Assembly: GCF_009687865.1 (NCBI RefSeq)
Contig: NZ_BLAE01000058.1
Coordinates: forward strand, 1-64,000
Source: Acrocarpospora macrocephala
Lineage (GTDB): Bacteria > Actinomycetota > Actinomycetes > Streptosporangiales > Streptosporangiaceae
Length of the DNA: 64,000 nucleotides
Direction: 5' to 3'
Positions 41,761 to 50,206 of the stretch are shown here, piece after piece (the stretch's first letter is position 1; each line of letters begins with the position of its first letter). The translations under genes and the position numbers were made by a program. The notes under the pieces were generated by a model that was not told the origin of the DNA, made no database searches, and saw nothing but the letters and a program-made list of their open reading frames with translations.

Positions 41761-43569
41761 ATGAGCGGCAACGGTAATGCCAGGAACGCGGACAAGCCGC
41801 CACGACCCCGTCCGACCTCCCGTGCCAGGGCGAAGCAGGAGCCGGTGCAACAGCGGGCTCGGCGTTATATGGCGGCGGTGCTGCCCCAGCCGTACCTGCA
41901 GGCGAAAGGCATCACGGCCCCGGATCTGGACGCCGCGGCCCTGCACGATCTGCTGGAACGTGACCCCAAGGTGGAGGTACGCAGGCGGGTGGAGGCACCG
42001 GAGCGGATGGGCACGCTGGCCGTGGGCGGCGTGTCGCTGGGCGGTGTGACGGTCGCCGACATGACCCAGGAGCACGCGGCGGCGCTGAGCCGGCAGCTGC
42101 CCCAGGTGCACATCGAGCGCGACCGCCTGCTCACCTACACCGCCGTGTCCCAGACGCCGCGCCGGGAGGCCCGCCACCAGCTGGTCCTGCCGGTCGGCGT
42201 GGACGCGAGTTTCACCTTCCTGGTCATGGACACCGACGGCAAGCCCATTCCCGACGCCTCCATCCTGGTCAACGGCTACCTGTGGCCCGCCCAGGTGGTC
42301 ACGGGACCGGATGGCCGGGGCACGGTCACGATGACCGGGGAGACGCCCGAGTCCATCGCCAGCGTGCAGGTGAAACCGGCGGGCGGGCACTGGAGCCAGC
42401 TGGCCGTCCGGCCCGCCCTGAAGAAGAACGGCGACAATCTCATCGTCCTGAAGAAACTCTCGGACACCCTGCCCGACTTCCCCGACAAGCAGGTGTTCGG
42501 CTGGGGCCAGCAGGCCATGCAGCTGCACCGGCTGCCCCCGAACTTCCGCGGGGCGGGCGCCAAGATCGCCATCGTCGACTCGGGCGCCGACGTCGATCAC
42601 CCGGACCTGGCCGGCCGGGTGAACGCCGGAGTCGACCTGTCCGATCGCAAGCAAACCGGGTGGAAGGTCGACACCGTCCATCACGGCTCCCACTGCGCCG
42701 GGATCGTCACCGGCGCCGACACGGGCCGGGGCATCGTCGGCTTCGCCGTCGAGGCGGAGGTGCACGCCTGCAAGATCTTCCCCGGCGGCCGGCTCAGCGA
42801 TCTCATCGAGGCGCTGGACTACTGCATCGACAAGGAGATCGATGTCATCAACCTGAGCCTGGGCACCAAGGAGTTCTCCCCGCTCGTCGCGGCCAAGCTC
42901 GAAGAAGCCCGCAACGCGGGCGTCGCGTGCATCGTCGCGGCCGGAAACGACGGCGGGCCGGTCAACTTTCCCGGCAACATGCCCACGGTGCTCGCGGTGG
43001 CGGCGATCGGCAGGACCGACACGTTTCCTTCCGACAGCGCGCACGCCGACGTGATCCGCCCACCGCAAACCGCCGAGGGATACTTCTCCCCCGCGTTCAC
43101 CTGTTTCGGGCCCGAGATCGACCTGTGCGCCCCAGGCGTGGCGATCCTGTCGGCGATCCCCCCGGACGAGTACGCGGCCTGGGACGGCACCTCCATGGCC
43201 GCTCCGCACGTCACCGGCCTGGCCGCGCTGATCGTGGCCCATCACGGCGACTTCCAGGGCCAGTACAGAACCAGGGACGCCCGGCGGGTCGAGCGCCTGT
43301 TCGACATCCTCAAATCCAGCTGTACGCCCCTGAACCTCGGCGACCCGTACCGAACAGGAGCGGGGCTGCCCGACGCGATGCGCGCGCTCGCGCCCGCGCT
43401 CAACGGTGTCGCGGCGCAGTCGCCACTGGACCAGCTCACCCAGGAGATGCTGGCCGCCGGTCTGCTCACCACCTTCACGCAGGACACCACCGCCGTGGCC
43501 GCGCTGGCCCGGCTCTACGCGGAGATGGTCGCGGCAGGCCTCATCGGCGCCGGCATGCCCGTCCGGTGA
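41761..43569 (+). CDS. Cytoplasmic-type S8 (subtilisin) serine protease
   Basis: 602 residues without a signal peptide. In order: a basic Pro/Arg head (1-35), a prodomain-like part (38-126), an Ig-like or carboxypeptidase-regulatory beta unit (145-232), the S8 catalytic domain (about 265-490) and a helical tail to 602. The triad is visible: Asp273 in IVDSGAD, His311 in HHGSHCAG, Ser478 in DGTSMAAPH; oxyanion Asn396 lies in AAGNDGGP. All residues are intact, so it should be active. Last gene of the operon with the glycine-zipper protein, a 97-residue protein and a free prodomain copy. The second S8 gene at 53604-55253 shares the catalytic fold but not the flanking domains. Confidence 0.9.
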   Translation: MSGNGNARNADKPPRPRPTSRARAKQEPVQQRARRYMAAVLPQPYLQAKGITAPDLDAAALHDLLERDPKVEVRRRVEAPERMGTLAVGGVSLGGVTVADMTQEHAAALSRQLPQVHIERDRLLTYTAVSQTPRREARHQLVLPVGVDASFTFLVMDTDGKPIPDASILVNGYLWPAQVVTGPDGRGTVTMTGETPESIASVQVKPAGGHWSQLAVRPALKKNGDNLIVLKKLSDTLPDFPDKQVFGWGQQAMQLHRLPPNFRGAGAKIAIVDSGADVDHPDLAGRVNAGVDLSDRKQTGWKVDTVHHGSHCAGIVTGADTGRGIVGFAVEAEVHACKIFPGGRLSDLIEALDYCIDKEIDVINLSLGTKEFSPLVAAKLEEARNAGVACIVAAGNDGGPVNFPGNMPTVLAVAAIGRTDTFPSDSAHADVIRPPQTAEGYFSPAFTCFGPEIDLCAPGVAILSAIPPDEYAAWDGTSMAAPHVTGLAALIVAHHGDFQGQYRTRDARRVERLFDILKSSCTPLNLGDPYRTGAGLPDAMRALAPALNGVAAQSPLDQLTQEMLAAGLLTTFTQDTTAVAALARLYAEMVAAGLIGAGMPVR

Positions 43570-43572
43570 GCG

Positions 43573-44448
43573 CTACGACACCGCCACCTCGCTGCCGCGG
43601 CGGACCGCATAGCCGAACACCAGCGTGGTGAGGAACATCAGGACGCCGTAGACGGCGGCGGGGATGGCGATGGTGGAGTTGTTCAGCAGGGTGGGGCTGA
43701 GGGCGATGGTGATGGCCAGCGTGCTGTTGTGGATGCCGATCTCCATGCCGGAGGCGATGGCCTGGCGGCGTTCGACCTGGAACAGGCGCGGGAGCCAGTA
43801 GCCGATGGTGAGGCTGATGGCGCTGAACAGGAGGGCGACCAGGCCGACGGAGGCGAGGTAGTCGAGGATGCGGTCGCGTTCCTGGATGATGGCGCCGACG
43901 ATGACGGCGGCCAGCACGACGGCGGAGAGGATGCGGACGGGCTTCTCCATGCGGTCGGCGAACTCGAGTCGCCAGCGGCGGATGAGCATGCCGACGGCGA
44001 CGGGGATGAGCACGATCGCGAAGACCTGCAGGACCTTCCCGGCTTGCAGGCCGATGTCCTGGGTGCCGCCGACGAAGTGGTCCAGGGACAGGTTGACCAC
44101 GACCGGCAGGGTGAACGCCGCCAGCACCGAGTTGACGGCGGTGAGGCTGATGTTGAGCGCCACATCACCGCCGAAGAGGTGGCTGTAGAGGTTGGCGGTG
44201 GTGCCGCCGGGGGAGGCCGCCAGCAGCATCATGCCGACGGCCAGCAGGGGGTCCAGGCCGAGCACGCTGACCAGCCCGAAGCAGATCGCGGGCAGCAGGA
44301 TCACCTGGGCGAACAAGGCGATCGCCACGGCTTTCGGGCGGGTCAGGACGTTGCTGAAGTCGGCCACGGCGAGGGATAAACCCAGGCCGAGCATGATGAG
44401 GCCGAGCGCGGCAGGAAGCAGAATGGTGGTGAGGACCGACTCTTGCAT
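43573..44448 (-). CDS. Bile acid:sodium symporter (BASS) family transporter
   Basis: 291 residues with about nine membrane helices. BASS landmarks: LLAASPGGTTANLYSHLFGGD near residue 80, LTAVNSVLAAF, and SGMEIGIHNSTLAITIAL near 225. The family carries organic anions such as bile acids, pantoate or keto acids with sodium. AAGGG before the ATG at 44448. Its stop converges on the S8 protease gene end, three bases apart. No functional link to its neighbours is evident. Confidence 0.87.
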   Translation of the reverse strand: MQESVLTTILLPAALGLIMLGLGLSLAVADFSNVLTRPKAVAIALFAQVILLPAICFGLVSVLGLDPLLAVGMMLLAASPGGTTANLYSHLFGGDVALNISLTAVNSVLAAFTLPVVVNLSLDHFVGGTQDIGLQAGKVLQVFAIVLIPVAVGMLIRRWRLEFADRMEKPVRILSAVVLAAVIVGAIIQERDRILDYLASVGLVALLFSAISLTIGYWLPRLFQVERRQAIASGMEIGIHNSTLAITIALSPTLLNNSTIAIPAAVYGVLMFLTTLVFGYAVRRGSEVAVS

Positions 44449-44487
44449 GGGGGAACCCTTCAGGAGCAGGGTAAGCAACCGCTGACT

Positions 44488-44507
44488 TTGTCTAACAGGT
44501 GAGACAA
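44488..44507. promoter_or_regulatory. Inverted repeat TTGTCT-N8-AGACAA
   Basis: TTGTCT (44488-44493) and AGACAA (44502-44507) form a symmetric site in the 158-base divergent region between the BASS transporter and the kinase-like operon. The spacing suits a dimeric repressor. Regulator unknown. Confidence 0.4.
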
Positions 44508-44606
44508 CGCCGATCAAGGACGAAGGCCGGAAGGATACTGTCCTGAAATACCGGCATTCTTCCGACATACTTATCCGCCTACCGTGTGATCGGAGGACGG
44601 TCGGTA

Positions 44607-46490
44607 ATGCCGGAACGTATAGGGGATTACTCGCTGACCAGCGTGCTCGCGGAGGATGACCACAGCACGGTGTACGCGGCGACCTCACCGGCCGGGGCAC
44701 GGGTCGCCATCACCCTGTTCAAGACCAGGTTGCGCGACCCGGACGAGTTTCTCACCAGGATCGAGAACCTCCAGTCGGGCCCGGCCTACCATTCCGCCTC
44801 GATCGTCGACGCGGGTACGTCGGGCGGCATGCCGTACGTGGTGAGCGAGTTCGTCGAAGGCCCTTCGCTGGCCGCGCACGTCGCCGAGCACGGGCCGCTG
44901 ACCGGGGCCGCGCTGCACCGGCTGGCCATCGCCACGATGACCGCGCTGGTTCCCGTGCATCAGGCGGGTGACGCGCACGGCGCGCTGCGACCGGCGGCGG
45001 TGCTGCTGGGGCCTGACGGTCCCCGGGTCACCGGAGCCGGGCTGGCCAGGGCGGTGGACGAGTCCGCCAAGGACGAGGAGTGGGTGCGGGCCTACACCAC
45101 GCAGAAAGTGCGCTCGCCCGCGTTCGAGGCGCCCGAGCAGTTCCGCGGCGAACCGGCGGGCCAGGCGGCCGACATGTTCTCGTGGGCGGCCATGATGGCG
45201 TTCGCCGCGACGGGCAGATCCCCGTTCGAGGGCGGATCCCCATCCGCGACGATGAACCAGGTCCTGCACGGCGAACCGGATTTATCCGGATTACCCGAGC
45301 CGCCTAGGGAGGTGGTCGCCGACTGCCTGGCCAAGGAGCCCGGCGCCCGCCCGACCGCGAGCCAGGCGTTGATGCGCCTGGTCGGGCACGCGCCGCTCAC
45401 CATCGAACGCGACGACATCCCGACGCCCCCACCGGCGCCGGCGCCCCCACCGCCGAAGCAGCCGCGCAGGTTCGGGCTGCTGATCGGCGCGGCGGCGGTC
45501 GCGATCGTGGTGCTGGCGGGCGGCGGCGGGCACGTGATCGCCCGCTCCACCACCCCCGTGACGACGCGCGTGGCGAGCGCGGCCACCGCCCCCGGGGTGA
45601 GCACGGTCTCCGCCTCCGCGGAACCCACCCCGCCGCCCGAGCCGACCTCCCGCGTCAAGGTTCCCGGCGTGGACATGACGCTGCTGGAGCACCCGTCCGA
45701 CGTGACCACGCTCACCGCCTACCGGAAAGGCGAGGACACCTACGTCAGGAACGGCCCTCTCGGCGAGTTCACCAAACTTCCCAGCAAGAACGGCGAACCG
45801 GTGCTCTCCCCCGACGGCCGCACGCTGGCCGTCTTCACTCCCGCCGCGGTCGCGTTCACCGGCGACCGGCCGTTCACCGTCTCGCTCGAACCCTACGGAA
45901 CGACCGAACGCCCGACCTGGTCGAGGGACGGCAAGCAGCTCCTGCTGACCGCCCTGAGCGACGGGAAGCCGTCCGGTTTCGTGCTGATCGACATGGCCAC
46001 CCAGCGGGCCACCCTGGTGGACACCGACGACGAGACCACCGGCGGCGAGGTCGGCTACGCCTGGCTGCCCGACGGCGCCGGCGTGGCGGTCGGCTACCAG
46101 CCGGAACGCGACGGCAAGACCGGCCACGGGGTCCGGTTCCGTGGCCTGGACGGCGCCGAACGAAAGAGCATGCACTGGGTCGGCGAGATGTACGGGCGCC
46201 GCATGTACTCCCCCTCCGGCCGGCATTTCGTGACGTACTGCCCCAGCGGCGGCACCTTCTGCGTGTGGGACAGCGCGACCGGCGTGCGCCTGGCCTCCAT
46301 CGGCATCTTCTACGAAGACAGTTTCCTGAGCGGCTGGTACGACGACGCCCACCTGATCGTGGCCGACCCGCGCGAGAAGACACACAAGATCGTGGCCATG
46401 GACCTGCGTGGCCGTTCCCCCCGTGTCCTGGCCGAGATCTCCGCCAAGGACGACACCGATGATCTGCTGCTGTACTACACCAGGAGCTGA
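44607..46490 (+). CDS. Membrane-anchored pseudokinase with extracellular propeller-like domain
   Basis: About 627 residues. The N-terminal 270 have the fold of PknB-type Ser/Thr kinases but lack catalysis: the glycine loop is gone (SVLAEDDHSTVYAA), the HRD-K-x-x-N loop reads AHGALRPAAV and DFG reads TGAG. One lysine (ITLFKTR) survives. A proline-rich linker, one membrane helix (FGLLIGAAAVAIVVLAGG, about 300-318) and a WD40/TolB-like extracellular part (LLTALSDGKPSGFVLID, YMYSPSGRHFVTYC) follow. First of three adjacent paralogs; the ATG at 44607 has GGAGG about ten bases upstream. Probably a receptor subunit working with the active paralog. Confidence 0.82.
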   Translation: MPERIGDYSLTSVLAEDDHSTVYAATSPAGARVAITLFKTRLRDPDEFLTRIENLQSGPAYHSASIVDAGTSGGMPYVVSEFVEGPSLAAHVAEHGPLTGAALHRLAIATMTALVPVHQAGDAHGALRPAAVLLGPDGPRVTGAGLARAVDESAKDEEWVRAYTTQKVRSPAFEAPEQFRGEPAGQAADMFSWAAMMAFAATGRSPFEGGSPSATMNQVLHGEPDLSGLPEPPREVVADCLAKEPGARPTASQALMRLVGHAPLTIERDDIPTPPPAPAPPPPKQPRRFGLLIGAAAVAIVVLAGGGGHVIARSTTPVTTRVASAATAPGVSTVSASAEPTPPPEPTSRVKVPGVDMTLLEHPSDVTTLTAYRKGEDTYVRNGPLGEFTKLPSKNGEPVLSPDGRTLAVFTPAAVAFTGDRPFTVSLEPYGTTERPTWSRDGKQLLLTALSDGKPSGFVLIDMATQRATLVDTDDETTGGEVGYAWLPDGAGVAVGYQPERDGKTGHGVRFRGLDGAERKSMHWVGEMYGRRMYSPSGRHFVTYCPSGGTFCVWDSATGVRLASIGIFYEDSFLSGWYDDAHLIVADPREKTHKIVAMDLRGRSPRVLAEISAKDDTDDLLLYYTRS

Positions 46491-46496
46491 CCCACG

Positions 46497-48392
46497 ATGT
46501 CCCCCGTTCTCCCGTTGGAACCGCAGGAGCGGCTCGGGCCTTACAACCTGGTCGCCCGGCTGGCCGACGACCGCGTCTTCCTGGCCGAGTCCCCGACCGG
46601 CGAGCAGGTCGTGCTGCGGCGGCTGACCAGGCCCATGGACAGCAGGGCCAGGGACGCGGTGGCCCGGATCTGGGAAACCGCCGCCGTCGGCACCGCGCAC
46701 ATCCTGGACGTCGGCCGCGACTACGTGGTCACCGAATACGTCCAGGGCCCGACCCTGGAGGAGGAGATCGCCAATCGCGGCCCGCTGACCGGCACCGCCC
46801 TGCACCGCCTGGCCATCGCCACCGCGACCGCGCTCGCCTCCCTGCACCGCGCCTCCCTCCACCACGGCCGGGTACGGCCCAGCAAGGTCGTGCTCGGCTC
46901 CGACGGCCCCCGCCTGCTCAACCCCGACCGGACCCGGCCGGTCACCGCGTTCGACGAGGACCGGTGGCGCCGCCCGGAAGAGGAGGAAGGCCCCGCCGCG
47001 GACGTCTTCGCCTGGGCGGCCGTAGTCGTGTTCGCCGCCACCGGCAGGCCGCCCTTCGACGCGGACGCCGACCGCCGCCGCTCGTACGGCGCGGCCGACC
47101 TCGGCCCGATGACCGGCCCGCTGCGCGACCTGGTGGCCGACTGCCTGGCCGAGGAACCAGAAGACCGGCCGACCGCCGAGGAAGCGCTGCTCCGCCTGCT
47201 CGGCCACTCCGGCACCCTGGACACGGCCATCCCGGACGGCACCGCGCCCCGGACCGCCCCGTCCCCCATCCGGCGGACCCGCTCCCGGCTGCCGCTGCTG
47301 ATCGGCGGCGCGGTGGCGCTCGCGCTGGTGGCCGGGGCGACCGGCTACTTCGCCACCCCGCGCACCCCCCGGACGGTCACGGTCGCCGCCCCCACCCCCA
47401 CTACGCCGGTGGCGTCGGCTCCCTCGGTCCGTCCCCCCACCCCGATCCCGACGACCGGCCTGTCGGCGATCAGCCTGCCCGACGACGTGGGCACCGTCTT
47501 CGAGCACCCCGACGACCCCATCCAGCTCTCGTCGTTCCAGATCACCACGGCGGACGACCAACGCATTCCGTACGCGAGAACCGGCCAGGGATACACCAAG
47601 ACGGGCGACCACTACGACCTGTCGGTGCTCTCCCCCGACGGCCGCTGGCTGGCCACGATGAACGAGTTCTACCTGGCGCGGCAGAACCAGATGGACATCA
47701 CGTTCACCGACCGGAAGAGCAACGCCACCTTCACGCTGCCCACGGTGAACTCCCCGATCACCGCCCACTACCCCGTCTGGTCCCCCGACAGTCGCACCCT
47801 GCTGCTGAGCCTCTGGTACACCGAAGACTCCGACAAGACCTACCCGAACGGCTTCATGAAGATCGACCCCGTGGCCCGCACGACCACGGTGGTCGAGACG
47901 TTCAACCGCGACGACATCGCCCAGTTCCTCACGCTGCCCGCGAACCTCCGCACCGAGTCCATGGCCGCCTACACGTGGACCCCCGACGGGCAGGGCGTCG
48001 CCTCCGCCTACCTCACCCCCCTGGAGACGTTCGGCCTGCGGCTGTTCGACACCGATGGACGGGTGCTGCGGAGCCTGCACTGGGTGGGCAGGGTCTCGGG
48101 GCAGGACTGGTTCTCGCCGTCCGGCGACCTGCTGGTGACCACCGGCTGCGAGACGAAATTCGCCGCCTGCGTGTGGGACGCGGGCACCGGCGAGCGGCGC
48201 GGCAGCGTGCCCGCGCGCGAGGGCCAGAACCTGCTCGGCTGGTTCGACGAGACGCATCTGATCACCGCACGGAAGGACGGTGACACCTACGTGGCCGAGG
48301 TGGTGGACATGACCGGGAAGGCGGTCCGGGTGCTGGCCGAGCTGCACAGCAAAAAGGGCGGGGTCAGCCAGCTGTTCTTCACGCCGAAGTAG
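46497..48392 (+). CDS. Second membrane-anchored pseudokinase with propeller-like domain
   Basis: 631 residues, same layout as the preceding gene. The kinase-like part (1-245) has RLADDRVFLAES for the glycine loop, arginine in place of the ATP lysine (VVLRRLTR), HHGRVRPSKVVL for the catalytic loop and NPDRT for DFG, so it cannot transfer phosphate by the usual chemistry. One membrane helix (LPLLIGGAVALALVAGAT) and an extracellular propeller-like domain (LSPDGRWLATMNE, WSPDSRTLLLSLW, WTPDGQGVASAYL) follow. It lies six bases after the first pseudokinase with AGGAG before its ATG, and six bases before the third gene, so one operon. Confidence 0.82.
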   Translation: MSPVLPLEPQERLGPYNLVARLADDRVFLAESPTGEQVVLRRLTRPMDSRARDAVARIWETAAVGTAHILDVGRDYVVTEYVQGPTLEEEIANRGPLTGTALHRLAIATATALASLHRASLHHGRVRPSKVVLGSDGPRLLNPDRTRPVTAFDEDRWRRPEEEEGPAADVFAWAAVVVFAATGRPPFDADADRRRSYGAADLGPMTGPLRDLVADCLAEEPEDRPTAEEALLRLLGHSGTLDTAIPDGTAPRTAPSPIRRTRSRLPLLIGGAVALALVAGATGYFATPRTPRTVTVAAPTPTTPVASAPSVRPPTPIPTTGLSAISLPDDVGTVFEHPDDPIQLSSFQITTADDQRIPYARTGQGYTKTGDHYDLSVLSPDGRWLATMNEFYLARQNQMDITFTDRKSNATFTLPTVNSPITAHYPVWSPDSRTLLLSLWYTEDSDKTYPNGFMKIDPVARTTTVVETFNRDDIAQFLTLPANLRTESMAAYTWTPDGQGVASAYLTPLETFGLRLFDTDGRVLRSLHWVGRVSGQDWFSPSGDLLVTTGCETKFAACVWDAGTGERRGSVPAREGQNLLGWFDETHLITARKDGDTYVAEVVDMTGKAVRVLAELHSKKGGVSQLFFTPK

Positions 48393-48397
48393 GCCGC

Positions 48398-50206
48398 GTG
48401 GAGCCGAGGGAGATCGGCGGCTACCCGATCGTGCGCACGCTCGGGGCCGGCGGCCAGGGGGTGGTCTACCTGGCGGACGCGCCGACCGGGCGGCAGGTCG
48501 CGATCAAGGTGCTGCACGCGGTGTCCGACACGACAGCGGTGAGCCGGTTCCTGCGTGAGGCCGAGGTGCTGCCGGAGGTGGCGTCGTTCTGCACCGCGCA
48601 GGTGCTGGAGACGGGTACGGCGGACGGGGTGCCGTACATCGTCAGCGAGTATGTGGACGGGCCGACCCTGCACCAGGCGGTGCGGGAGCGAGGGCCGCTG
48701 CGCGGGGGCGAGTTGCGGCGGCTGGCGACAGGGACGATGACGGCGCTGGTCGCGATCCACAAGGCCGGGGTGGTGCATCGGGACTTCAAGCCGGGCAACG
48801 TGCTGCTGAGCCGGGACGGGCCGCGGGTGATCGATTTCGGTATCGCGTTCACGGTGGGGGCGGAGGCGACGTCGGCGGGGCCGCTGGGGACTCCCTCGTA
48901 CATGTCGCCCGAGCAGCTCGCCGATGAGCGTCCTGGGCCGGCGGCGGACATGTTCGCGTGGGCGTCGACGATGGTGTTCGCGGCGTCGGGGTATCCGGCG
49001 TTCGGGGCGGATACCCTGCCTGCCGTACTCAATCGGATCATGCACGCGGAGCCGGATCTGGGTGGTCTTGAGGGTGATCTGCGGGAGCTGGTCGCCGAGT
49101 GTCTGGCCAAGGATCCTGGTGCGCGGCCCAAGGCGGAAGAGGTGTTGCTGCGGCTGCTTGGGGCCGGTCCGGCGGCGCGGCCGCGGGTGCGGTGGTGGCG
49201 GGTGGCGGTGGCCGGGGGGATCGCGCTGGCGGCGGTGGCGACGACGGTGGCGGTGCTGCGGCTGAACGCGGCCCCGGCGCAGGTTCCGCCCGCCGTGGCG
49301 CCGCCAACGGTCGCGTTGCGGCTGTCGGGGGCGCCCGCGCGGGACACCAGGGAGATTCGGGTGCCGGAATTGAAGGCGGTCTTTCACGAGCATCCGTCGG
49401 ATCCCGTCAAGCTGGCGTCGTTCCTGGTCAGGGAGGGGATGTTGCGGGAGCCCGCGTATGTGCGGACGCCGGGGAAGGAGACGTTCGAGCGGCTGGAGGA
49501 GTTTCGCGATCCGGTGGTTTCGCCGGACGGGCGGTTCGTGGCATCCATCTACCGGTTCAACAGCACCGTGGGGGCTGCGGCCAACGACGTGCAGTTCACT
49601 GATCGAGAGACGGGCGCGAGTTTCTCGGTGCCCACCGTCGCGAAGCCGATGCTGATTCGGCAGCCCGTCTGGGCGGACGATAATCGGCGGCTGCTGCTGA
49701 CCTTGCACCAGGAGGACAAGGTGCGCGGATTCGCGATCGTGGACATGCTGGCCAGAACGTCGACGACCGTCACCCTCGATCTGGACGGCTATCAGAACTT
49801 CAGCTGGGCACCCGATGACACCGTGATGGCCGCCACTGCCGACGGCCTGCACTTCCACCGCCTCGACGGCAGCGAATTACGCACCCTAGACATGCTCCGG
49901 GTGGTCAATCCATCAGCGGCCGGTTTCTCCCCATCTGGACGTCTCACCGCAGCACTGTGCGCCAAACCCACCCGCTCGGTATGCGTGGTGGACACCACCA
50001 CGGGCGAGGAACGCTCACGCTTCCCCCTGCCCACAGGCGCACATCTCTGGACCTGGTTCAACGAGGACCACCTCATCATCTTCAACAACACCCCAGACCC
50101 ATGGACCGTCACCATCGTCAACCTCACCGGCCAAACCATCCGCCCATTCGCCGAAATATCCGGCACAGACGACACCTTCTGGCTCCTCCACTGGAGCCAG
50201 CGTTAG
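48398..50206 (+). CDS. Active PknB-type Ser/Thr kinase with extracellular propeller-like domain
   Basis: 602 residues. Unlike its two upstream paralogs it keeps every kinase element: LGAGGQGVVYLAD, the lysine in VAIKVLHA, HRDFKPGNVLL, IDFGIAF and the activation segment GTPSYMSPEQLA. A membrane helix (VAVAGGIALAAVATTVAVL, about 268-286) and a WD40/TolB-like extracellular domain follow. It starts at GTG 48398, five bases after the second pseudokinase; no strong RBS is seen, so it probably relies on coupling. The stop overlaps that of the convergent LanC-like gene by four bases. The three proteins may form a heteromeric receptor in which only this subunit phosphorylates. Confidence 0.9.
   Translation: MEPREIGGYPIVRTLGAGGQGVVYLADAPTGRQVAIKVLHAVSDTTAVSRFLREAEVLPEVASFCTAQVLETGTADGVPYIVSEYVDGPTLHQAVRERGPLRGGELRRLATGTMTALVAIHKAGVVHRDFKPGNVLLSRDGPRVIDFGIAFTVGAEATSAGPLGTPSYMSPEQLADERPGPAADMFAWASTMVFAASGYPAFGADTLPAVLNRIMHAEPDLGGLEGDLRELVAECLAKDPGARPKAEEVLLRLLGAGPAARPRVRWWRVAVAGGIALAAVATTVAVLRLNAAPAQVPPAVAPPTVALRLSGAPARDTREIRVPELKAVFHEHPSDPVKLASFLVREGMLREPAYVRTPGKETFERLEEFRDPVVSPDGRFVASIYRFNSTVGAAANDVQFTDRETGASFSVPTVAKPMLIRQPVWADDNRRLLLTLHQEDKVRGFAIVDMLARTSTTVTLDLDGYQNFSWAPDDTVMAATADGLHFHRLDGSELRTLDMLRVVNPSAAGFSPSGRLTAALCAKPTRSVCVVDTTTGEERSRFPLPTGAHLWTWFNEDHLIIFNNTPDPWTVTIVNLTGQTIRPFAEISGTDDTFWLLHWSQR

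Noticed and set aside
45291-48347. A frame of over 1000 codons antisense to the kinase-like genes
   Set aside because: Glycine- and arginine-rich translation without domains, opposite three genes with clear kinase and membrane features.
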